From Xylogone sp. PMI_703 (Eukaryota > Ascomycota > Leotiomycetes), in NCBI GenBank assembly GCA_021399445.1, contig JAJTUQ010000001.1:7440001-7504000 (forward strand): a stretch of 64,000 bases of DNA, in the 5' to 3' direction. The notes below the pieces were generated by a model that was not told the origin of the DNA, did not search any database, and was given only the letters and a program-made list of their open reading frames with translations. The position numbers and the translations under genes are program-made. Shown piece by piece: positions 46,604 through 57,307 of the stretch (position 1 is the first letter of the stretch; each line of letters begins with the position of its first letter).

Positions 46604-46957
46604 GGCATGAACACAGATTCAAAACTCTGGGCAGGGAGTTTCGCATGATCGCAATTTCACAACTGTAGTTCTCCTGCTTTTGACTGAGATTGAGAGTATG
46701 GAATTCAACGAATAGCAGTAGCTGCCGTCGGTTGATACTTTAGGTCCGATCAGCTAATAAAGAGCTCGATTCGTATGTATTACGGTACGGTACTGCATCT
46801 CGATCGCGTCGCGTCTAGACGCGAGGCAAGACTACTTCCGCCCCCATTCCCCCTCTATCTACCGACGTATTCAGCTAGATAAATTAAATGCATATTAGCT
46901 TTCTTACATCTATATTTGTACCCTTGTTTAGATACCAAGACATATTTAATGTTGTAA
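46604..46957. promoter_or_regulatory. Divergent promoter RAD9 / F-box gene with ACGCG cluster
   Basis: A 354-base spacer. ACGCG cores in either orientation at 46805-46809, 46810-46814 and 46819-46823 form a 19-bp cluster about 200 bases from the RAD9 start and 135 from the F-box gene. Confidence 0.45.
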
Positions 46958-48712
46958 ATGATGGATCTCAGTCTACCAGCAGATATACTCCTCTTAATGT
47001 GTGAGGAGCTTGCTAGACTTGGTGACTTTGATACACTTTTCCACTGTGCTTTAGCAAGTAAGCATCTCGTCGGCCCAGCCTTGCTTTGGCTGTACAGGTG
47101 GGATCTATTACTGCCGCTCAGTCGATGGTAACTGATATTCCTCAGAATCCATAATCAGTTTTCTATCATAAGCAGTGAAGACAATGATACAGACGTATCA
47201 GTCTCCCAGGGTCTCACATACCAAGGTCGGCTGGAGCAACAAAATCGAATGGTATCAAAATGGGCATTACAATGGAAATCGATTATTCGATCAAGCCTTG
47301 GTACCACAGCATATCCCTATTGCCTTTACATTCAAACCTTAGATCTACGGAACCTACAGGAACTAATAGAGGATCCAAAATTCCGGGAGTCAGCTATACA
47401 CAACTTCTTCACAGACGAACTTATTGAGTTCAGAAAACTCTTGGAGATTCCTCCCAAGCGAACTAGGAAAAGGAATTTCCTACAACTCAATGTTCCAGAA
47501 ATATTAAATCTCGTTGTTGAATCCATCACTAGTTTTGTTAGCAGCGCAGCGAAACGCAACAAAGCTGCCGTAGCACTTGAGGAGTTATCTGGCAATATCG
47601 ATTCTACTACACTATCAAGATGCACAAGCCGATTATCTCGGCTTCGGTCGATGACTCTATGGGAGGGTAACGGCCTAAACGAAAGTGTTGGAACTGCAAT
47701 AGCGGAGAATTGTCCCAATTTTGATGATCTCACAGTCTATTCTTGTGTCGGCGATAATGCAGACAGATCATTGGCCTCTTTCTTCAATTCTCTTCGACCA
47801 AATAGCTTGAAGTCATTCACAGTCATCGCTTCAAATGAAATAGGCCTAGAGACACTCCACTCTCTAGATGGACATTCAAAATCGTTAAAGTCACTCAAGC
47901 TATCCAGTTTAAGGAGTCAGGCTATTGCACATCTATCTCTTCTGGAGAATTGCGATGCCCTGGAAACGCTGTCTCTTGTAGACAATGACGGGACAATTGA
48001 CCTCGAGGCAACGGAAAACGATATTTTTCTGACAATGATTGCGTGGTTGGGAAAATGTAACGACCTTCAAAACCTCACACTTAAGAGATTCCGCAATGGT
48101 CCCTCAATAGTGACGAAAGTGTGCCTTCGAGATAATATTCATCTGAAAAGTCTGGAAGTTGTCAGGTATCCCCTTCTCAATAGCCAGGACTTCCATAGAG
48201 CTATCTCACACCAAACCGCACTAGAGTCTCTAGAGCTTCGAGCCGAGGGCACCGACGACGCCTTTGCGGATGACATAGAGACTTTAGTTACCTCAATCTG
48301 CAAACTAACAGAGCTAAGATACCTCAATATTTTACAAACTTCGGAATATTTTAGTACTAAGGAGATCAAGCTCCTGGCGTCGCACCTAGGGCAACTAGAG
48401 GAGTTATCTTTCAGTGGCTATGGGGTAGACGATGAGATCTTCGGAGCTCTATCCCACTTAACTCAGCTACGGGCGCTGAATATTTATGCGATATCATCGT
48501 TTTCCTTCGCTGGCCTAGTGGGGTACGTGTCGACGCTAAAAGAAAGCAACCAAGGTCTAGTCTTATCCGTAATGAATCAGACCTTAGAATCAAACCTTGA
48601 GCAAAGCGAAATCAGATCTATTCAGGACACTATTGCTAAGAATGTCAATGGAAAATTCGAATTTGTACTTCTAAGGGAAGCGGAGTCTTCGTTTGGGTCT
48701 GACTCTGACTAA
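46958..48712 (+). CDS. F-box-like / leucine-rich-repeat protein
   Basis: Exons 46958-47097 and 47146-48712 (GTGGGA...CTCAG), 568 residues. The N-terminus (LPADILLLMCEELARLGDFDTLFHCALASKHL) is a degenerate F-box-type start as found in many fungal F-box proteins. The rest has leucine-rich, LRR-like repeats (LKSFTV..., LETLSLVDNDG, LQNLTLKRF, LKSLEVVRYPLL, LESLELRAEG, LRYLNILQ). The last residues are acidic (SSFGSDSD). By analogy it would select substrates for an SCF ubiquitin ligase; the target is unknown. Two ATGs are adjacent at 46958 and 46961. Confidence 0.78.
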
Positions 48713-48954
48713 GGAGACACACCACAGCGTTTGACAGTATGTCTATGTAGTTAATGTATGATTAAATAAATGAATAATTACAACACAGCCTTATATAAAC
48801 AATATTTGTATATAATTCCTAAGCTTAGCACGTCCTAATACCGCTCGGGAGGTTTCACCATGCCGTCGGACGAAAATAACTATCAAGCAATCAAGCAATC
48901 AAGCAGGCAAACAGGCAAGCAGGCAGGTGGGAACCGCGATACCTTGGTATATTT
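48713..48954. repeat. Short CAAG/CAGG direct-repeat tract in a convergent spacer
   Basis: Within the 242-base spacer, about 48883-48928 shows tandem CAAT/CAAG/CAGG-type units (tcaagcaa tcaagcaa tcaagcagg...). It is imperfect low-complexity DNA with no coding role visible. Confidence 0.6.
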
Positions 48955-49539
48955 CTATTTAGTACTATTTGGATCCTCTTGACTAGTGGTATCGGCGCTC
49001 TCTTTGGCTTCTTCTAGTAGTCTATACTTTCTTCTACTCTTCTTCGTTGCGCTGCTTTTCTTCTTCCGTTTGGTTTCTGCTATCACAGCAGTTCGACTCT
49101 CATTTCCCTTTTCCTTTTCCTCTAGTTTCTCTGCCAGCATCTGTCTCGCGATCTTTCTGTTCTGTGTACGAGATCTAGTTGCTTGGACCTTGAGAACGAT
49201 ACCAGTAGCAATGTGTTTCAATTGCACTGCAGAGGAAGTTTTATTCTGTTCGTTAGTTAGCTGCATGAGCTTATACTTTGACACATATATCGGTTGCTCA
49301 AAAGTACACACAATTTTCTGGCCTCCTGGTCCAGTGCCCTTAAGGAAAGTCTCCGTGAATTCATCTTCTGCTAGTGGAGGTGGTCGATCCGGCATCTTCT
49401 TTGCGAATGCTATCGCTGAGGCGCAAATGCCCCGTCTCCGTACAGACCTACATAGTCCAACTTCAAGGCTTAGGTGCCAGGTTTTGGAGATGGCCTTCCC
49501 TAACATTGTACATCTTCCGAGTTGTAGGCATGTATGCAT
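48955..49539 (-). CDS. Mitochondrial class-I release-factor-like protein (GGQ domain only)
   Basis: Exons 49312-49539 and 48955-49245, 172 residues. A codon-independent peptidyl-tRNA hydrolase/ribosome-rescue type (C12orf65/mtRF-R, ICT1 relatives) with the GGQ loop GTGPGGQK at about residue 69-76, followed across the intron by INKTSSAVQLKH, then SQATRSRTQNRK-like QATRSRTQNRKIAR and a basic Lys/Arg C-terminal tail that binds the ribosome. The first 45 residues are a mitochondrial presequence. The 66-nt intron (GTGTGT...GAACAG, CTAAC branch) is in frame and stop-free, so an unspliced reading looks like one ORF with a 22-residue insertion right after GGQ. Confidence 0.88.
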   Translation of the reverse strand: MHTCLQLGRCTMLGKAISKTWHLSLEVGLCRSVRRRGICASAIAFAKKMPDRPPPLAEDEFTETFLKGTGPGGQKIVCTFEQPIYVSKYKLMQLTNEQNKTSSAVQLKHIATGIVLKVQATRSRTQNRKIARQMLAEKLEEKEKGNESRTAVIAETKRKKKSSATKKSRRKYRLLEEAKESADTTSQEDPNSTK

Positions 49540-49815
49540 GGATTTGCCCTTGAACCATGAAGCTTTGTTTTAGTGTCGAATCGGGGAAGTGAAATTCCGA
49601 CTTATGTATTAGTCATCAAATCGGTGCTCCAATTCAATGCCGAGACGCGAACCAGTCTGGAAAGGGGCAGCCGTCGTCCATAACTAAACTTTGCAATCGT
49701 TCACAATTATTGTCAAGACAACCTCACTTTCGTTACACAACAGAGATAGTGTTTAAATTTGCAGCCCAGTCTCGTCCTGTATCCCCTAGAAATAACCACT
49801 CTTTACATCAAGAAC

Positions 49816-50240
49816 ATGGCTATTTTCGCATCTACATTTCGGTGGCTTCAGCGGAAGAGATACCAATATGAGGTACAGTACTTTGACTCGCAGGAAAGCA
49901 CAAGTAGCTAACAATTCTAGGTCACCTTTTCATTATACATGTTAACTCCTACCGAAAAATTCATATTCAGTAATTTATCCCGCCTACCCAGCTACACTCA
50001 TTGTTCCTTTCAAGGTCACTGACCACTCGTCTGGCCCGGTTCTAATTTTTGAGAATAGATACCTTCCTTTTCCTCTTCTTAAGCATGATCATTGTTGCCG
50101 TGACACTTTATTTACCTCAACATATCGCCTTTATTACCAACCGCGCTTGGTTCTACTACCATGGAGAGGATAGCATTAACAACGCCGCCAAACCTATTGC
50201 ATACAGTGCGGGTATGACGGGTGGGCGGAGCGAGTTGTGA
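49816..50240 (+). CDS. Serine palmitoyltransferase small-subunit-like protein, 95 aa
   Basis: Exons 49816-49872, 49921-49969 and 50059-50240 (GTACAG/CTAG, GTAATT/GAATAG), 95 residues. It matches the small SPT activating subunit family (human ssSPTa/b): RWLQRKRYQYEVTFSLYMLTPTEKFIF, then a transmembrane segment (FLFLFLSMIIVAVTLYLPQHI) and a short tail. These ER peptides bind the Lcb1/Lcb2 enzyme, raise activity and set acyl-CoA choice in sphingoid-base synthesis. Family assignment rests on the YxYxxTxxLYMLxPxEK and YLPQHI patterns. It lies divergent (276 bases) from the release-factor-like gene and convergent on the Mis6 gene. It is too split to be seen as one ORF. Confidence 0.82.
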
Positions 50241-50512
50241 TTGGGATTTGCTATACTGTCATGGATAACGGGAAATATACAACTGGATGCATGTTATGAA
50301 ATAGTTCTAGTACAAAACCACCTGGTCGATATGTTCTATCTACCCTGAGGTCGTATAAAGGCGTTGTATTTAAGTATCGGTGTTACAGTGTTGGAATGAA
50401 GGTATATGAGGCAACGTATCTAGACTGCTCACAAAATAGTGCGCGCTAATTGATAATCTTAATTCAGCCATTAAGTCTGAGGAAATATATCTATTTCCGT
50501 GACAGACAAAGA

Positions 50513-53013
50513 TTATGCCTTCTGTTCCCTGCTATTCATCAGATGCTTCATGGTATTATACATGAGTTCGCCTACACCGCTTGCGCCTTTATCCTCCAGA
50601 TAACGCAGGACGCCTAGTCTATAATCTGGCCAAGACAATTTCAGACCCCCTTCTTGTTGAAGCTCCTTCAGTGAATTCTGCGTAACTGGGCCCGCATGCC
50701 TCTGTTCAATTTCATCTTCTTCAGCTGCATCCTCAAGTTCTCTGAAGTAGGATATTGCCAAAAGGCAGAGCACAGGAGCATAAGAGAGACCGAACAATGA
50801 AGTTAATGATAGCGAACTATCAATCCTCGCCACGTACTTGCTTAGTGCTGCAGTGGTGGATTGCGATACGAGACATCCGTGTGAATTCGGGTCAGTAGTA
50901 TTGAAGGCACGAGACCTCCATACACAGTTACACACGTCCATAAGAAATCCATTGAAGTGATTCACGTCCTCCTTTTGGTACGGTGGTTGGTCAGTAGACT
51001 TGAGAGACATTGCGAGCTCGAAAGCTCGCTTATACTGCGCCAGAATAGAGCTAAGCCGGCTGATTGTGTATAGTGAGAGTGTGAAGTGAAGAGTGTATAT
51101 AAGTGCGCTTGGAGGGATAGTGATTCGTACTGTTGTCCTAAGCTCTGGATCAGATATCAAGAACACAGTAGTATCATAGAAATCAAGGATCGTGGAATAT
51201 GATTGGATGGCAAAAGAGCTTTGAAGAATCGTGAGAGCAAGTGTAGATCCTCGAGATATCAAAGAACTTATCGCGGGTATAGCTCCTCGTTCTTTAGAGT
51301 CGCCTGATAAGATCGATGAAGCCCATTGACACAGTAGCTGTCTATAAAAGTTTAGAAGGTCAAGTTGTGATTCTGTGGTATCATCTAAAATCGCGTTCTC
51401 CAAAGGGTATAGAACTGAAAGAAGATCTAAAGAAATTAACATTTCTGCAGAGCTGGAAAAGTGCATTAGGACAAACCTTCGAATGAACATATAGGTAAAT
51501 AAACCAGAAGGTCCATAATAACAGCGCGGCCTGTTACCCCATTCCAGGTAGGTAGCATAGACTTGATATAAGCCAGACATGCAGGAGGTAATTGCTGTTC
51601 TCATCAGTATGGTAATTTGAATCTCGGATTCTTCTGCGAACCTTGGTATACCGAGTGTAATCTAAAATAGCAGCAAGCATTGCCAAAATTCTGGGCTCTG
51701 AACCGTCAGGATCCCCTAACTGATCTTCGAAGAACGACATCAACCAGTTATCAATCCTACGAGAAGTGCTAGGAGCCGGTTTAAGCTGAATAAACTTTTG
51801 CATCAAACGGTCTCCTATTACAGCAACTATCTGGTTTGGTAGATCAATCTTCTCAAGCTTTTCGACAAATTCACTGACATTCTCGATCTCTTCTAAGGTG
51901 ATCGAGGACTTTTTGGCGAGCCGTTAGCAGAATTTCTATTCCCCCGCCAACTAAACCAAACTCACTTCAGTTGCATTAGAAGTGTATACTTCTGGCAATC
52001 CAGACAGCTTGGTCCTCTTTCTATCATCTGCTCCCTTTCTGGCCAGTCGGAAAGATGCCTGGTTTTCAACAAGATCGGCGCTGTTACGATTCGCATGTGC
52101 CTCTTGAATCTCGACTAGCCTTTGCTGCCACTCTGGATTTGGGTGCTACCATCTTGTTAACATTTAGGTAATCAGGCATGTTTTAAAGCAGTTTACCGTG
52201 AAGACTGATGCCCGCCCTGCAGTCGCATCGCCAACGATCACATCAGGATAATAATCCTTGTAGACTCTCATCAATCCAACCAGTGGGGGATCATTCCCTG
52301 ACTGTCTCGTCATTTCCATCCTAAAATTTGTTAGCTCGTTCTAGAGCATCGCTCCCAAATTACCTACAGCATCTGAATTCTAAATGGCCGGACATGCCTC
52401 CGGCGGGTAATGAGAGAGAGCACGTGACAGAGCTGTGGTCTTTGCAGAAATTAGAAATTTACTATTGAGATTGAAAAGATGGCTAAGAAGGTACCTGAGC
52501 GCAATAGTGTCGATCAAATTGAATATGATGCTGTAGACCTGGGACAGGAGCCCTGGATTCTCTAGGACTCCATACACCATGACAAGCCACTTCAGGAGAG
52601 CAGCCTGTGTCACGTAGGAAGGTTTGGCCTTGCCATGGCCCAGGCTCGCGACAACATTGAGCACAACGGCGTCGGGGATCCGGTCAGTAGGATAGAGATT
52701 TCTAACGATGTTCCCGATGGTAGCTTGATCCAGCTCATTTGGAAGCGTAATGACATCAATAAGCTTGCTTAGTGAGGTCGATGACAGGCCATCCTCATAT
52801 GCAACGGTGCAGACCTTGTCAACTGTGGCTGAAATCTTAATGGCTCTTTGCTTAGCTGGTATTCTCGCAGCTGTCAACTGCATTAGCACTGTTCCACTTG
52901 GTCGACCCTTGGTAGCCCATAGGCGCCGTTAGACGCGTCTCCGTTCTCTCACCTGTCTCCAAGTCGGCAATTAGCCCACCAATGCTGCTGTCGCGCGCGG
53001 GTGAATGAGCCAT
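50513..53013 (-). CDS. Inner kinetochore protein Mis6/CENP-I/Ctf3
   Basis: Eight exons: 52953-53013, 52495-52870, 52368-52439, 52197-52320, 51966-52145, 51642-51908, 51477-51594 and 50513-51414, totalling 699 residues, the family's usual length. Mis6/CENP-I is a helical-repeat member of the constitutive centromere network, promoting CENP-A loading. Motifs: RIPAKQRAIKI, DQATIGNIVRNLYPTDRIPD, KPSYVTQAALLKWLVMVY, RRRHVRPFRIQ, YYPDVIVG, and the diagnostic LPTWNG (in QLPPACLAYIKSMLPTWNG), which lies in a third frame and becomes visible only when the 47-nt intron ending at 51595 is removed. An ACGCGT lies in intron 1 at 52933-52938. Confidence 0.88.
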
Positions 53014-55411
53014 ATGGCGTTAAATCATCTGTATTTTTAGCCAGCGGAGGATTGACCTTCAGGTGCGTGCTGTGAAGTCGGGCGGTGACGGTCGAGTGGT
53101 TCACCTGCCCTGAGGTTACACAAGCGCGGGCGCGCAGCCGAACTACAGACCATGGCCACCACCTAGATGTCTAGTTCCCTGCTACTAGCTGTCTCTCCAA
53201 CGTCGTCCGTCTCCATTTCTTCCCCCAACCACCTCACATCCTGCAGTCAATGTGAGATGGCAATGCATATTCTCAGCTGTCTGGCGGTCTCATGTTGATC
53301 TTGAGAAATCAAATATCCGGTATTTCCTACCACTACGAGCTTACCGTCTCTTGAATGACGCGAAGCCTGGCTCTAAAACAGCTCTTTGTTTACGCCCACG
53401 ACTCCGAACCAACGGTTCTAGGCCGCTCCATCGTACGACGTTAAAACGTAGGCCTCGCCAAAGACGAGGCCAGGTCAATGCCTTTGGCGAAGACTAGATC
53501 ATCTCACCTTTGGCCTCATGTACCTGGAAGCAGAAAGAGCTCAGCCACACCGGCGTACGAGGGTCTCGAAAAGCAATTCTAGCACTTGGCCGACTTAGGA
53601 GTGGCAGCTTAACATTGACCTTTCTGGAACCGAAGCAGTGGCGGTATTCTTCGGCCGCTTTAGCAGCTTCGAGGCACTGGTAAAGTCACAGTAAGCCCAA
53701 GTAAACCGGGTGAGACGACTTTTCGGACGAAAGAAGCATCGCTTTACGACGCAAGAAGACCTGCTTCCTCGATTATGTTCAGGTTTCCTCCGAGGATCCC
53801 ATCCAATTGGCGCATTACGCAAGCCCCAGGGACAACAGAAGCCGTCGAGCTGTGCCAGACCGCAGGCCAATGCAGAAAAACTGGAGTGTTGAGCTCTTCA
53901 GCATGCCAGCGCGTCTAGTGTCGCGTGGGCATTGTTGCTGCTCCTTGTGGAACATTTTCGTAGGGCAAGACTTTTCGCCTTTCAAGGTCTGACACCCTGC
54001 AGGTTTACCGTAACTTGCAGCGGTGGAGACCGAATTGTGGTGGTTATCTGACAGCTAATTTACTCATTCCATTATTATCCTTATGCTGCTTCCGACGCTA
54101 GACTGGCCAGGGCAGGCGCCGGACAGGACCTCTCACGCTGCTTATTGCGGGCATTTTTTTCTTTATGTGCGGTACCAACAGCCGCCATTGGGGATTATGG
54201 TTCTTATTCGTCCGCGGCCGGGGGATATCTGTTGCTGCTGCTGCTGCCGCTGCTCCTAGTATTATTGCACAGGACCTCTGCTGTGCCTTTTCTCGCCTTT
54301 GTCATCCTTACCCCAGGAATGATCGACGGCAGCTTCCCATCTGCCGAGGCCCCTGGGCGTGTCCGAGAGGCAAAAGCAGTCGTTGCTCGTGAGGTTGGTG
54401 CCAATTTCTCCTTCGCATAAGCTATCATTTGGGAACTGCAGATGGCCCTCTCGCTCCACGCCTCCTGGCAGCAGCGCGGCATCCTGGTCGTTTGCCGCCG
54501 CCTCTCCACCCCCCTCAGGCGGCTGCCTTCCGTCACTTGTGAGTGAATTGCGGCAGGGCCGTTCCCGTGGCCGTGGGTCGTTAGTGGCTGGAACCCTGGA
54601 GGCCCAGGAGGCCCTCTGGACAGCGCCGGCACGACCCTCGCTGGCAAGCCTCTGCTGCGAACCCTGACCTGGCATCAGCGCTGTGGTCCGGAAGCCGTAC
54701 GGATGTTGCTGAGTTGCTGCGGAAGTCTGCCCGTCGAGTTCCTGTCAGTTACACAAAGCATGCCCCAGAATGAACTGTGCGACCAACAAGAGGCTCTCTG
54801 CCACGGGGTACTTGTTTTGGGCATACTAAATTTATGCGGGCCGTGGCGATAAGTCAGTGTGTGGCACTTGGCTCCCGGCACTGTCGATCTAGCGACACAA
54901 CCTGCTCGTCGAGCGCTTGTGCCTGCCAGACTGGACTGCAGGCCAATTTAAACATGCCCGGCGGGTCCTGGTGTCTCTCTTGCCAGCTGATGGGGTTACA
55001 ACACATCGCCTAGGGGATTCCTGCTCCTGGTGCATACCTGTGCTTACTCGTTCGGGAAATAAAGCTGCTCGGTTCTTGCTCGTGAATAATCTATGCTCGA
55101 GAAACTCCAGAGACTCTTGATTCTGGCGTGCCGAGCCACACTTCGCAGACAGATGAGGTCTCGACCGTGCTACCGCTAAACATAATGCCTTGCACTTAAG
55201 ACCTCCTCCAAGCACACAATTTCTGAAAGGTCCCGACCAAGCAATCCAGTCAGTCCCAGGTACTTCGGCGTGTTCAGGACTCAGTCATGTTGATTTTTTG
55301 CAGGTGGCCAATTCAGACTGGGATATGTCAAATCTCACAAGAGAATCGTCTCAAACGGATGAAGATGATCATGGAATGTGAGCATTCTCCCTTTCAATGG
55401 TTCAATTGCAG
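53014..55411. other. Gene-poor 2.4-kb interval upstream of the GNAT gene
   Basis: No protein-like exon is found. This is where the glycosidase half of the GH3-GNAT gene would be expected, but no NagZ-type motif (such as a KHxPGHG or DSH signature) appears in any frame. The left end must hold the Mis6 promoter. Short GC-rich frames (e.g. 54145-54675 on both strands) look like shadows of biased composition. Confidence 0.45.
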
Positions 55412-57307
55412 CTCTATAAAAGCTGTGCTTACTGCAAAGCATAGGGATATTGACCAGGAGCCGGTGTCCGCTCCCAGCAGTGACCATGGCGCTCTGGTTA
55501 CGTTGATCCGCGATTCCACCAACTGGCTAGCAAATTTCAGAAGTCTCAGAGAAACGGATGTTATCATTCTTCTAACTCCAGTCGCTCTTCCTCTCACTCA
55601 AGATCCCACAGATACCGGTGACCCCTTTGAGCCTTTGGGCAGAGCTATAGCCCAAAGACATTCTAGGGTCCGCCACGTCCCCTATACGCATAGGTAAGCC
55701 CGTGTTAGGCTCGTTCCTTCTACAAAAATTTTCTGAGAAACAGAAGACTTATACGAAAGGTGATAGAAATGGAATAACTTCCACTCATGTTGCCTTCATC
55801 AAGAGAGGCGCTATGATTGTTCTTTGCTTTGTCTCACGCCCAGGTCAATCAATTCCCCTGGAATTTGCCGACATTACTTTTGCGGTGCGCGACAATAGGC
55901 CTTGTGTTATTGTGATCTGTTGCAACCCCAGAGACACCCTCATCGGTCTTCCATTCCCCACCATTATTCAGACTGCCGGTTACTCACCACCTGCCCTAGA
56001 AGCCACTGCAGCCTTAATCTTCGGGGAAGCTCACGCGAGTGCATCCGCTCCAGAGAGTGCAACCCGTCCAGAGCCGAGTTTGTGGCCCGTGAGGCTTTGG
56101 GATGAATCAAGGGATGTACCGAGTGTCTGCGAGTTATGGACTCAGTGCATTAGCAGTCGATTTTCTACCGATGCGGAAAACCTAAGTTCTTTGCTACGGC
56201 GCCCTGGCTATTCCAAGCATTATGTTGTTCGGGATCCGCGAAACGACCAGATTCTGGGATTCTGTGCCACTTATCTTTCTTACGTGGATCAAGCCGGGGA
56301 GAAACTCATTGCATCTCTGGCGCTTCTTCTGGTCCGGGAGGGGTTTCGAGGACGAGGTATCGGGCTGAGTCTCCATAGCCATGCCATGGACCAGTTTAGG
56401 AGGACCCGAGGGGTGGTGCGCATACAGTTAGGAAGCACTTTCCCTCGAATCCTGTATGGGCTCCCGTTCGACATGCAACCTTACGAGGAATGGTTCAGGA
56501 GAAGGGGCTGGCAACTGGATAAGGACGAGCCAGGCAAGGGCCAGATAATTTGCGACATGATTTTGGATTTTACAGATTGGAGGTACTTCGAAAACCCTCT
56601 TCCACCTACAAATATGCAATTCCGGCCATGCACGCAAGAGGACATGCCCCAACTCCTCACGATGGTTGACGAGTTTTCCAAGCATCACGACAAGATGGGC
56701 TGGTTCGACCAATATTCTTCTATGAGAAACGTTACTGATCTAAAGGACATCGTTCTGGGTGTTGAGAATGATACGGTGACGGCAGCGGGAATCACGTATA
56801 CATCGTCTAGCAGCCCGGTTGCGTCCAATCTGCCTTGGGCAGGGCGTATTGGTAGCGATGTCGGGGGTCTTGCATGTGTGTGCATACTGCGTAAGTCAGT
56901 CAATCTTCCATATAATTAAATTTCATCATCCTCCGTATCTACCTGACATCCCGTGGTGCATGTTGGCCTGCCTCTCTTGTTTCCTCTCTCAATATGACGC
57001 ATCTCGGGCACAAAATCCACTCCACGGCATCATCTATCTCCATCTGCGTTCCCCAGGTCTAGAGCTAACGTATCAACTACTTAGCGGAACAAGGTGATGA
57101 TTCGGTCATGATTAATCTACTTGACACATGTATCAGAAAGCTACGAGAAGAAGGTATGGAGAAAATGTATGTGGATGGCATTGGACGCGAAGTAGGGTAT
57201 TTTGAGTATCTCGGTAGGCTGTCGATCTCTGATTTGCCAGAAATCATCTAACCAGAATAGGGTTCAAAAAATGGGCGATATACAAAGATGCGTGGAGGGA
57301 AAATTAG
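55412..57307 (+). CDS. C-terminal (GNAT) half of a fungal GH3-GNAT N-acetylglucosaminidase protein, 5' part missing
   Basis: Visible exons: 55412-55693, 55767-56890, 57085-57213 and 57261-57307, a continuous frame of about 525 codons to TAG. The stretch matches the part after the GH3 barrel in fungal beta-N-acetyl-hexosaminidase/acetyltransferase fusions: VTLIRDST, VIILLTPV, DTGDPFEPLGRAI, NGITSTHVAFIK, IIQTAGYSPPALEA, then two GNAT-like units with the acetyl-CoA loop RGRGIG (REGFRGRGIGLSLH), LGSTFPRILYGLPFDM, FRPCTQEDM and ASNLPWAGRIG. The 5' end is open: an acceptor (ATTGCAG, ending 55411) precedes exon 55412, and a weak exon about 55305-55372 may join, but the GH3 catalytic domain is absent upstream. 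It may be a truncated copy or a stand-alone acetyltransferase. No stop or frameshift is seen in the retained part. Confidence 0.65.
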
